Source: Bacteroides sp. SM23_62 (GTDB lineage: Bacteria > Bacteroidota > Bacteroidia > Bacteroidales > SM23-62). Taken from it: a stretch of DNA of 45,432 bases. The first letter of the stretch is position 1. Every line of letters begins with the position of its first letter. Below are positions 36,202-44,058 of this stretch, piece after piece. The stretch is from NCBI GenBank assembly GCA_001303955.1, contig LJUP01000009.1, positions 1 to 45,432 of the forward strand, given 5' to 3'. Both the position numbers and the translations under genes were made by a program. The notes under the pieces were generated by a model. The model made no database searches and was not told where the DNA came from. It was given only the letters and a program-made list of their open reading frames with translations.

Positions 36202-37233
36202 TTAAAGAAGCTCAAGCAATTTTTTATACAGTATGGGAATGGTCTGTTTCTGATTTCCTTCGATATAATAGCCTTTTCCTCCAAAGGCCTTCGGAACACG
36301 GGTCACAATGCTTTTCTGGTCACGGTAATAATAGCCAACATGGTTTTCATCAGTACATTTATCAGGATGGTAAGGTCTCAGGTCAAAATTGGCCGTTATG
36401 ATCTTATCCGGCACATGCCCTGTATTCCCGGCCATTGAAGCGGCTTTTAGAAACACTTCAGGACCCGTTACCGCACTGCCTATATTCAGTATCACGCCTC
36501 CCCCTGTAAGCCTGGTAATTTCATTTGTATAGATCAGGAAATCCCTGCCTGAACAGCCCCCTTTGGCCTGGCCATCGAAATAAACATGCTGGTCAAGAAC
36601 ATCCGTGCCTATCCCTGCATGAACGGTAAAGGGGATTTTTTTTTCATAACAAACAGCCTGCACACTAAGTTCCGGATGCCTGAATTCTATAGATAGATTT
36701 TCCGGTCCGAGTATTTTTGCCGCCTCCTTCCGGAAAGCCTCATCGCAGATCATTCTTCCGACTGATTCACCATAGCCAAGCCTGTACCTGTTCCCAAGTA
36801 TCAGGGCGGCATTGATATAGTTGAATTCAAATGCCATCCCGAACTGGCCTTTTTCGAGTGCCTGCGGGACATACTCACTTGTCTCCCCTATCAGTCCCAG
36901 TTCAAAGTCATGTATAGATGTGGCTGCATTCCCCGAAATTATGGTGAACAGTCCACGCCTGACAAGGTCCCCGAGCAATCTGCCAAATCCGTTCTTTATC
37001 AGATGGGCCCCGGTAAAAAACAGCACAGGCCTGTCTTTCATCCTGGCATCAACGATCTTACTGGCAAGAAGAACAATGTTATCTTCGACATCTTTCGGGA
37101 TATCAAAGGCCATTCCCCCGATATTATCCGGGTCGGCCAGGTCATCAAGCTTCACCTTGTTTGACCGTTCCGATACCGGGTATGTAACTATCTGCACCGG
37201 GTCAAAAATTTTATATCTTCCTTTATATTCCAT
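36202..37233 (-). CDS. Deoxyhypusine-synthase-like Rossmann protein of unknown function
   Basis: 343 residues, soluble. I recognise a conserved bacterial family by the start KIFDPVQIVTYPVSERSNKV, the block RPVLFFTGAHLIKNGFGRLLGDLVRRG (about 88-114), ISGNAATSIHDFELGLIGETSEYV (about 118-141) and the late GGGVILNIGSAVTGPEVFLKAAS (about 248-270). The alternating Rossmann pattern recalls deoxyhypusine synthase, but bacteria lack eIF5A and I see no DHS catalytic WGK motif, so a different NAD- or sugar-related reaction is likely. It lies between the membrane acyltransferase and the kinase/HAD fusion, with a 105-bp gap upstream and 37 bp downstream, which ties it to sugar metabolism by context alone. 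Confident as a gene, weak as a function. Confidence 0.8.
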   Translation of the reverse strand: MEYKGRYKIFDPVQIVTYPVSERSNKVKLDDLADPDNIGGMAFDIPKDVEDNIVLLASKIVDARMKDRPVLFFTGAHLIKNGFGRLLGDLVRRGLFTIISGNAATSIHDFELGLIGETSEYVPQALEKGQFGMAFEFNYINAALILGNRYRLGYGESVGRMICDEAFRKEAAKILGPENLSIEFRHPELSVQAVCYEKKIPFTVHAGIGTDVLDQHVYFDGQAKGGCSGRDFLIYTNEITRLTGGGVILNIGSAVTGPEVFLKAASMAGNTGHVPDKIITANFDLRPYHPDKCTDENHVGYYYRDQKSIVTRVPKAFGGKGYYIEGNQKQTIPILYKKLLELL

Positions 37234-37338
37234 ACTCAGATTTATTTAATCAGCCCGGTAATCCGGACAGTATGATAAACCAAAAAACAGATCACCATAC
37301 TTCGTGAAATCCTGCTTCATTGAAAGCGACTGCCAACC

Positions 37339-38457
37339 TTACACTCTCAGGAAGATCTTCTTTTTGTACAGGTAATAAAGGAACAGCCATTCGGAAATGA
37401 TCAGTCCGGTAATGATTACCACCGGGCCAAAAACTTCCGCAGGTTTGGCAAGCCAGCCCAGCAGGAATTCAGACGTATGGTGAAAGTCAATGATCCTTCC
37501 ACCCAGGTATATGGTGATCGAGTTCAATCCAATGACCCTGAAAAAGAAAGTTCCTTTTCTCCATCCCTTAACATCCATAATGAAGTAAAATAAGGACAGA
37601 AGAAGCAGGCTTATTCCGGCAGTGAGCATGTTAAAAGGAACTGTCCATATTTTTTTTATCACAGGATATACAGGTGATAATACCAGTGCCAGCAAAACCA
37701 GGCCCATACCTGAAAGAAACAATATTCCCGCCTTTCTGCCAGGAGTAACATTTTTATTGCGCAGTATGTTTCCGGCAATGGCACCCATAAGGGTAACTGA
37801 TGTTGCTGAAATAATGCATAAAACACCTTCGGGATCATAAGTGCCGTAAAGTAACCTGCCAGGAAGCAAATGCTGATCAATCCAGGCATTGATACTTCCT
37901 TCCGGTGTGATCACGCCGGTCCCGAATCCGGGAACAGGTATCAACAGTTGTAAGATGCTTATGCCACCCAGAATACCAACCAGATAGAAAATGCGTGCCC
38001 TTATTGAGGATGTATGGAGAACGATCAGCGATGCAAAAAAGTAGGATATTCCAATCTGGGCCAGTACACTGGCGGCACGCATGCCGGGAAAACCGTCCTT
38101 CAACACACCGTTATAAACCAGGCCAAAAGCCACCAGCAGAATCATCCGGCGAAATACTTTTTTGATCAATGCAGGTTTTGTGACACCTTTTTCATGTTTG
38201 GAGGTGATGGCGTAGGGAATGGCGACTCCAGAAATAAACATAAACAACGGGAAAATTAAATCCCATGCACGAAAACCATTCCATTCAACATGGTGCATCT
38301 GTTCCTCCATAACATGAACCCAACCCCAGCCTGTGGCTTTCGCAAGGGCCCCGAAGAGGGCACCTCCTCCTATTATCCAGAACATATCAAATCCGCGAAG
38401 TGCATCCAGGGAGTGTAATCTTTCTTTTGATACGGGTTTCAATAACTCAGTTTTCAT
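37339..38457 (-). CDS. DUF5009 / NagX-like membrane acyltransferase (heparan-alpha-glucosaminide N-acetyltransferase family)
   Basis: 372-residue integral membrane protein with about ten hydrophobic segments. The N-terminal ERLHSLDALRGFDMFWIIGGGALF (13-36) is the hallmark of the COG4299/DUF5009 family, as are FRAWDLIFPLFMFISGVAIPY (about 62-82) and the C-terminal GLNSITIYLGGRIIDF. Relatives include human HGSNAT, which moves an acetyl group across the lysosomal membrane onto glucosamine, and bacterial NagX found in aminosugar loci. An acetylation or transport role for an aminosugar is therefore suggested, not shown. First gene of the leftward four-gene operon, divergent from the AGE gene at 38645. 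Confidence 0.88.
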   Translation of the reverse strand: MKTELLKPVSKERLHSLDALRGFDMFWIIGGGALFGALAKATGWGWVHVMEEQMHHVEWNGFRAWDLIFPLFMFISGVAIPYAITSKHEKGVTKPALIKKVFRRMILLVAFGLVYNGVLKDGFPGMRAASVLAQIGISYFFASLIVLHTSSIRARIFYLVGILGGISILQLLIPVPGFGTGVITPEGSINAWIDQHLLPGRLLYGTYDPEGVLCIISATSVTLMGAIAGNILRNKNVTPGRKAGILFLSGMGLVLLALVLSPVYPVIKKIWTVPFNMLTAGISLLLLSLFYFIMDVKGWRKGTFFFRVIGLNSITIYLGGRIIDFHHTSEFLLGWLAKPAEVFGPVVIITGLIISEWLFLYYLYKKKIFLRV

Positions 38458-38644
38458 ATCGGTATTAATGTGATTTGTTTATATATTTAAAAGCAATAGC
38501 TGATTAAAAGCATGCTAAAACCTGATATATCCAGATTGTCTGCAGGTTTGGAAAGCCCTTCAGGCAGGAATTCAGTCATTCTGTTAACATGAGTTATCCC
38601 TCGATCAGGTGTAGATATTGACCGAATATAAGTAATTTTCTAAA
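38458..38644. promoter_or_regulatory. Divergent control region of the carbohydrate locus
   Basis: 187 bp between the starts of the NagX-like gene (-) and the AGE gene (+). It contains two exact copies of ttaaaagca (38487-38495 and 38504-38512) whose starts are 17 bp apart, possible regulator half-sites on the NagX side. On the + side TTG (38618-38620) and TAATTTTC (38633-38640, one mismatch from TAnnTTTG) end 4 bp before ATG 38645. No regulator gene is seen in the locus. Confidence 0.4.
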
Positions 38645-39919
38645 ATGCAAAAAGTAGGAATCAATAAGTATTTGAAAGAAGCGGAAAACCATCTGGTAAA
38701 TGAGTTATTACCTTTCTGGACAACCCGTATGATGGATTATGATAACGGAGGCTATATTACGCATTTTGACAAGGATGGCAAAGATACCGGGGAGGATGAA
38801 AAATCCCTTATCGCCCAGTCAAGGTCTTTGTATACCCTGTCGTCGGCCCACAGGGCTGGTTACGGGGGAGGTGAATTTGCCCGCCTGGCCGAACACGGGA
38901 TCAACTTCATGATAGATAAGATGTGGGACAAAGAGCATGGCGGATTTTACTGGATGACGGACCGTTCAGGTGATGTCAAAATCAATAAAAAGATCCTTTA
39001 CGGACTCAGTTTTGCCATCTACAGCCTGAGTGAATACTCCCTTGCGAGCGGAGATCCCAGGGGAATAGAATACGCTGAAAAAACCTTTGACCTGGTACAG
39101 AAATATTGCAGCGACACATATTTTGGAGGATATTTTGAGATGTTTGAGCGGGACTGGACCCTGGCCGGACCGGGCAGCCTGGGGGGGGACCGCAAGACGC
39201 TGGATGTGCATATGCATCTCATGGAAGCGTTTACGACGCTTTATGAGTGCAGCAGGAAAGAGGTTCATCGAAGAAAACTACTCGAAGACATTGAAATTTT
39301 ACTGAACAGGATGATGCACCCGGAATTTAAGACAGGCATTCCGCAATTCACTGCCGACTGGCAAATGGCACCACAGATCAAATTCGATATTATCTGGGGC
39401 TGGGACCGTTATGCTGAGCAGGGTGAAAAGGACAATCCGACCGATAATACATGCTACGGGCATAATGCAGAATTTGCCTGGCTCCTGATCCATGCCATGG
39501 AGGTACTTGGGCTAGGTGCGGGCAAATACCTGGATCTGTTGACCCGGATCTTTGATCACACCATTGACAACGGTGTGGATAGGGAATATGGCGGCGTTTA
39601 TGTCGAAGGCCCTCACGCCGGCGGCGTTTATGACAGGGAAAAAGAATTCTGGCAGCAGGCTGAAGTAATGATTGGCGCACTAGATGCATGCCTGCTTACC
39701 GGAGAAGAGAAATACTGGGAAGCCTACTGCAATGTCCACCGCTTTGTCTTTGACAGGATGATCAACCGGGAGGCTGGTGAATGGTATCCCTTGCTGACAA
39801 GGGAAGGAGTGCCGATCTGGACACATATGTCTCACTCCTGGAAAGTCAATTACCACACTGTCAGGGCTATGGTCCAGAGTATCAAACGTTTGAAAAAGCT
39901 TGCAGCGGAAATAAAATAA
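38645..39919 (+). CDS. AGE-family epimerase, cellobiose-2-epimerase type, cytoplasmic
   Basis: 424 residues forming an (alpha/alpha)6 barrel with no signal peptide. AGE-superfamily enzymes interconvert the C2 epimers of free sugars or isomerise aldoses to ketoses through a His pair. Visible blocks: LLPFWTTRMMDYDNGGYITHFDKDG (about 20-44), AQSRSLYTLSSAHR, VHMHLMEAFTTLYE (about 188-201), GHNAEFAWLL (about 278-287, first catalytic His), EFWQQAEVMIG, and WKVNYHTVRAM (about 401-411, second catalytic His). WK-x2-YH-xxR is the cellobiose/mannobiose 2-epimerase form; RnBP-type GlcNAc epimerases have HxPRxLM instead. So a neutral sugar or disaccharide is the likelier substrate; mannose isomerase or sugar-amide enzymes of this superfamily remain possible. 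A run of eight G lies at 39181-39188. Confidence 0.88.
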   Translation: MQKVGINKYLKEAENHLVNELLPFWTTRMMDYDNGGYITHFDKDGKDTGEDEKSLIAQSRSLYTLSSAHRAGYGGGEFARLAEHGINFMIDKMWDKEHGGFYWMTDRSGDVKINKKILYGLSFAIYSLSEYSLASGDPRGIEYAEKTFDLVQKYCSDTYFGGYFEMFERDWTLAGPGSLGGDRKTLDVHMHLMEAFTTLYECSRKEVHRRKLLEDIEILLNRMMHPEFKTGIPQFTADWQMAPQIKFDIIWGWDRYAEQGEKDNPTDNTCYGHNAEFAWLLIHAMEVLGLGAGKYLDLLTRIFDHTIDNGVDREYGGVYVEGPHAGGVYDREKEFWQQAEVMIGALDACLLTGEEKYWEAYCNVHRFVFDRMINREAGEWYPLLTREGVPIWTHMSHSWKVNYHTVRAMVQSIKRLKKLAAEIK

Positions 39920-39943
39920 ATCCTGTAACTGGATCCTTGGAAA

Positions 39944-41551
39944 TTGGAAATTTCACTCAACACCCTTGACTGGTTGGTCGGACTTATCGTACTGGTTGGC
40001 AGTCTTGCTGTGGGACTTTACATGGCATACAGGACCAAAGCGGGACAAAACAGCTCGCATTTTTTTCTCGGCGGAAGGAAAATTCTCTGGCCTGTGGTCG
40101 GGGCCTCCCTTTTTGCTACGAATATCGGCGCCGAGCATCTGGTCGGCCTTTCCGGCGATTCATACAGGTATGGCCTTTCCGCCGGATCTGTCGAACTGAC
40201 AACCTATATAACCCTTGGCTTTGCCTGTGCTGTCCTGTTCCCGTATTACTTGAAAAACAGGATCTATACCATCCCCGAATTTCTTGAATTGAGGTATGAC
40301 AGGAAAGCACGGACTTTCTTCTCAGGCCTGATGCTCGTAATCAGTGTAATGACCAAGCTTGCATTCACGCTCTTTGCAGGGGCCCTGGTCCTGAACAGCC
40401 TGCTCGGGTGGAATGTGATGGCTACCGTTGTGTATATAGGCCTTATCGTTGCTGCATTTACGATCCTTGGAGGTTTTACAGCGGTAGCTTATACCGATAC
40501 CATCCAGGCAGTCATTATGATCGTTGGTGCGGGCATCATGCTTATCATCGGACTGGACAGGGTTGGGGGCTGGAGTGGCCTGATGGAGAAAGTTCCCGGG
40601 TCGATGACCATTGCGAAGCCCAATGACCCTGTGTATCCCTTCTGGGGCATTCTCGCAACGGCATTTTATGCCGGCATTTTCTACTGGGGAATGGACCAGG
40701 TGAATGTGCAGCGGGTCCTGGCTGCCCAGAACCTGAAACAGGCAAGGTGGGGGGCCATGTTCGCCACCTTGCTCAAACTGATGCCTATCTTTATTTTCGC
40801 CCTTCCCGGTGTGATTGCCCTGGCGCTTTATCCGGGTCTAGAAGGGGAAGAAACGAAGCAGACCTTTGTTGTCCTGCTCAACAATCTGTTGCCGTCCGGG
40901 TTACGGGGACTGGTACTTGCCTCGCTGATGGCAGCATTGATCACCTCCCTGATAGCCGTTCTTAATTCTGTTTCAACCCTGGTTGTGCGGGATTTTGTCA
41001 TTAAGTATCAACCGGATATTACAGAAGGCAGACAGGTATTGACCGGCCGTATCGTCATCCTGCTGGTGACCCTGCTTGGCGTGGGTGCTGCATATCTTGT
41101 ATACAAAAGTGAAGAGGGCATCTATAAATACCTCCAGACAATTACTGCCTACCTGGTTCTGCCTGTCTTTCCGGCCATTTTTTTTGGTATTATCAGCAAA
41201 AGGGTGACCCTGAAGGCCGCGGTCGTTTCTGTGCTTGTGGGACTCATCCTTGCCACGATATTTGTAATAGACCAGTTCATCGGTCCGGATACGGGAGAAA
41301 AAATATTCCCTTTCCTTCATTTAAGACTCACGCTGAATTTCGGATTTCGCGGCCTTTGGGCTACCATATTAATATCCATAATCCTATTTGCCGTATCTGC
41401 ATTTACGCCAAAAACCGACCCTGCGAAACTTGATAAAACGACGATTAATTATTCAAAAGGGATTGAGAAGTTCTCGGGTCTGTCGGACTGGAGGCTGCAT
41501 TTGCTTGTGTTAACCCTAATAACCATCCTGATATATGTATGGTTAAGCTGA
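39944..41551 (+). CDS. Sodium:solute symporter (SSS family)
   Basis: 535-residue inner-membrane Na+-coupled sugar transporter. No ATG fits: the first in-frame Met comes after TM1, so the TTG at 39944 (MEISLNTLDWLVGLIVLVG) is the best start. About 13-14 hydrophobic segments. SSS features: FFLGGRKILWPVVGASLFATNIGAEHLVGLSG (about 33-64), the family's Na+-site region in TM1, YAIPEFLELRYD-like YTIPEFLELRYDRKAR (about 108-123), GGFTAVAYTDTIQAVIM (about 176-192), and SLMAALITSLIAVLNSVSTLVVRDF (about 327-351). Relatives include SGLT, GalP-like and sialic-acid NanT symporters. It starts 24 bp after the AGE gene and overlaps the BNR lipoprotein gene, so import of that epimerase's substrate is likely. 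Confidence 0.92.
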   Translation: MEISLNTLDWLVGLIVLVGSLAVGLYMAYRTKAGQNSSHFFLGGRKILWPVVGASLFATNIGAEHLVGLSGDSYRYGLSAGSVELTTYITLGFACAVLFPYYLKNRIYTIPEFLELRYDRKARTFFSGLMLVISVMTKLAFTLFAGALVLNSLLGWNVMATVVYIGLIVAAFTILGGFTAVAYTDTIQAVIMIVGAGIMLIIGLDRVGGWSGLMEKVPGSMTIAKPNDPVYPFWGILATAFYAGIFYWGMDQVNVQRVLAAQNLKQARWGAMFATLLKLMPIFIFALPGVIALALYPGLEGEETKQTFVVLLNNLLPSGLRGLVLASLMAALITSLIAVLNSVSTLVVRDFVIKYQPDITEGRQVLTGRIVILLVTLLGVGAAYLVYKSEEGIYKYLQTITAYLVLPVFPAIFFGIISKRVTLKAAVVSVLVGLILATIFVIDQFIGPDTGEKIFPFLHLRLTLNFGFRGLWATILISIILFAVSAFTPKTDPAKLDKTTINYSKGIEKFSGLSDWRLHLLVLTLITILIYVWLS

Positions 41552-41559
41552 AACATGAA

Positions 41560-42696
41560 ATGATGAAAAACTTACTTAGAGGAGTTGTTATGAACATGGT
41601 ATTGTCAGTCCTTTCGGGATGCGGGACAGCAGACAAAAAACAACCAGGGCATCAGGAACCAACGGATTATAAGGTCAAACTGGAAGTAGTCACAAAGCAT
41701 TGGGACGGGCAGTTCAACTGGACCCAGGCCCGTGTCGCTGCCATACCCGGGATGGGGAATGACGGTAAGCCCATCCTGATAATGACCATGCAAAAGTGGT
41801 TCGTATCCCACGCTGATTATTATTCAGGTCTTTATACCATGCAAAGCCATGACATGGGTGCCACCTGGACCGCTCCGAAGGAACAACCAGCCCTGGGCTG
41901 GCGGCGGGGAGCCGACAATATCATCATCGGAATTTGCGATTTTACACCGGGATGGCATGAAAAGACAGGCAAGTTACTGGCCATTGGGCATACGGTCTAC
42001 TACTACGAAGGCGGAAAACTCATGCAAAAACGGCCACGGTCAACGGCCTATGCAGTGTATGATCCTGAAACCGATGAATGGTCCCACTGGAAGCGAATGG
42101 AACCTCCGGACAAAATCAAATTCTACAATTCCGGCTCAGGCTGTGGACAATGGCTGGTGAAACGGGACGGTGGATTGCTCGTACCGGCCTATTTCAAAGC
42201 CAAGGGGGATACCACCAATTGTTATGCTTCCACCATCTTTCATTGCCGTTTTGACGGGGAAACGTTGCGCTATATCCACCATGGAGATGAGCTGTCCCTG
42301 GATCAACCTCGCGGCGTTTACGAACCGTCTCTTGCTTTTTTCAAGAACCGTTATTACCTGACATTGAGAAATGACAAAAAAGCTTATGTAACCATGAGCG
42401 ATGATGCCATTCACTGGCAGCCAATCAAGCCGTGGACTTTTGAAAACGGCCTCGAAATCGGCAGCTACAACACGCAGCAGCACTGGGCCACGCATGATGA
42501 AGGCCTGTTCCTTGTTTATGAGCGAGGCGCAATGATGGGTAATTTCGGCGTTTCACGCATCAGTGATGAAGAAACCTGGGTAACGGTGGGTGAAAACATG
42601 CATCCTCCGGAGAACCTCAACCTTGGTGCCGATGGCAGTGTATTTGCCGCACGTATAAACTTCTCAGGTAACGGTACGACAAATCAAAAACCATAG
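41560..42696 (+). CDS. BNR-repeat (sialidase-like) lipoprotein
   Basis: 378-residue exported lipoprotein. The start at 41560 gives MMKNLLRGVVMNMVLSVLSGC with a lipobox LSGC (Cys21); an ATG at 41539 overlapping the symporter gene is the alternative. The body is a six-bladed beta-propeller of the sialidase/BNR superfamily: Asp-box SHDMGATW, the block GGLLVPAYFKAKG, RGVYEPSLAFFKNRYYLTLRNDKKAYVTMSDDAIHW, and NTQQHWATHDEGLFLVYER. Exo-alpha-sialidases use an Arg triad, a Tyr/Glu pair and an Asp; I can see candidate Arg and Glu residues but cannot verify the set, so this may be a related glycosidase or a non-catalytic propeller. Expected in the outer membrane facing the periplasm or the surface. Co-translated with the symporter. 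Confidence 0.82.
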   Translation: MMKNLLRGVVMNMVLSVLSGCGTADKKQPGHQEPTDYKVKLEVVTKHWDGQFNWTQARVAAIPGMGNDGKPILIMTMQKWFVSHADYYSGLYTMQSHDMGATWTAPKEQPALGWRRGADNIIIGICDFTPGWHEKTGKLLAIGHTVYYYEGGKLMQKRPRSTAYAVYDPETDEWSHWKRMEPPDKIKFYNSGSGCGQWLVKRDGGLLVPAYFKAKGDTTNCYASTIFHCRFDGETLRYIHHGDELSLDQPRGVYEPSLAFFKNRYYLTLRNDKKAYVTMSDDAIHWQPIKPWTFENGLEIGSYNTQQHWATHDEGLFLVYERGAMMGNFGVSRISDEETWVTVGENMHPPENLNLGADGSVFAARINFSGNGTTNQKP

Positions 42697-42701
42697 CGAA
42701 T

Positions 42702-44015
42702 ATGAATAGACGGAAATTTATACTGAGCACGGTTGGAACAGCAACATTGAATATGCTGGGATACTCCTGTATAAACAGGACAAATTGCACGGATGGAGAT
42801 AACTCATCTGAATATATTGCCGGAGTTACCCTGCAGGAACACCGCGATGAACTGGAAAGCAGGTTATTTGATGAATACCTGCCTTTTTGGGATAATGGCG
42901 GGTATGACAAAGCATACGGTGGATTCATATGCAATCTGAACAGTGATGGAATTCCTGTGGATGATGAAAAATTTATCTGGTACCAGGGGCGGGCGATATG
43001 GGTGTATTCATATCTGTACAATCATTTCGGTCGCCATCCTGAGCATCTCGAAATCGCCAGAAGCACACGTGATTTTATGGTTAAACATATGTACCTCGGC
43101 GATGGAAGGTGGGCAGAATTGGTTCATAGGAACGGAAAAGTGATCAGGGGCATTGGTCCCGGTTCCGATGTATATGGCTGGTTATTTGCAGCCAACGGCC
43201 TTGCAGAATATTTTAGGATTTCCGGGAACGAAGAGGATATCAGGTTGGTAAAAGAATCTATTTGGGCTGCGGTAAAAGCTTATGATGCTCCTCATTATCA
43301 ACAGGGAACAGATTTTGAAGGACTGAGGATTCAAGGCCATTCCATGGTCCTGATCCGGCTATTACCCCAGCTTTTGAATTACCATAATGATGATGAGCTC
43401 GAAAAACTATTGGATTTTCATGCAGATAAGCTGATGACGGCTTTCTACAATCCCCGGTACCGGATTTCCAATGAAAGGCTCAACCATGATTACAGCAGGA
43501 TCCCGGGTGAGGAGGGATCAATGTTCCTCGGGCATTCCCTGGAGACCCAGTGGATGCTTATGCAACTTGCTTTGCAAAAAAAGGATCAGGTACTTTTTGA
43601 AAAGGCCAAAAACAATTTCAGAAGGTATCTTGAAATGGGTTGGGATCATATTTTTGACGGATGGGCCAGCGAAGATTATCATGTATTCGGCGGTGAGCAT
43701 CATATCCTGGGTACGGATTATGCTACAAAAACCATGTGGGCGCATGTTGAGATTTTAATCGGGTGCATGCTGGTCATTGAACATGCAGGTGAGGCGTGGG
43801 CCTGGGACTGGTACCAACGGACATGGGAGTACGTGAAAAAAACATTCTGTCTGGGTGCGGGAGCATGGGAACAGGCAGTTAACCGGCAAGGAGAACCTGT
43901 CTCAAGAGAAAAGTGGGGGATCCATCCGATGAGGCGAGGCAATTATCATCAGCCAAGATTTTTAATGTTGAATATTCTGAGCCTTAACCGCATGATACAA
44001 AGAGGGCAAAAATAA
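42702..44015 (+). CDS. Exported AGE-family epimerase, N-acylglucosamine-2-epimerase type
   Basis: 437 residues. The N-terminus MNRRKFILSTVGTATLNMLGYSC is a Tat-like twin-arginine signal followed by a Cys23 in an imperfect lipobox (GYSC). The mature part is an (alpha/alpha)6 AGE barrel: YLPFWDNGGYDKAYGGFICNLNSDG (about 65-90), WYQGRAIWVYSYLYN, GHSLETQWML (about 276-285, first His) and RRGNYHQPRFLMLNI near the end, the HxPR-xLM form of RnBP/GlcNAc 2-epimerases. AGE enzymes are normally cytoplasmic and ATP-activated, so an exported one is odd; I see no obvious ATP-site motif. It lies 5 bp after the BNR lipoprotein gene. It is clearly different from the cytoplasmic paralogue at 38645 and probably acts on a different sugar. 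Confidence 0.88.
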   Translation: MNRRKFILSTVGTATLNMLGYSCINRTNCTDGDNSSEYIAGVTLQEHRDELESRLFDEYLPFWDNGGYDKAYGGFICNLNSDGIPVDDEKFIWYQGRAIWVYSYLYNHFGRHPEHLEIARSTRDFMVKHMYLGDGRWAELVHRNGKVIRGIGPGSDVYGWLFAANGLAEYFRISGNEEDIRLVKESIWAAVKAYDAPHYQQGTDFEGLRIQGHSMVLIRLLPQLLNYHNDDELEKLLDFHADKLMTAFYNPRYRISNERLNHDYSRIPGEEGSMFLGHSLETQWMLMQLALQKKDQVLFEKAKNNFRRYLEMGWDHIFDGWASEDYHVFGGEHHILGTDYATKTMWAHVEILIGCMLVIEHAGEAWAWDWYQRTWEYVKKTFCLGAGAWEQAVNRQGEPVSREKWGIHPMRRGNYHQPRFLMLNILSLNRMIQRGQK

Positions 44016-44058
44016 CGACTTCTTTATATGCTGCCTGATGTATCTTTATTGTTGAAGT

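Noticed and set aside
36165-36299. 45-residue N-terminal extension of the kinase/HAD fusion
   Set aside because: It lies mostly within the end of the DHS-like gene in another frame and is not part of the PfkB fold; GTG 36164 is the better start.
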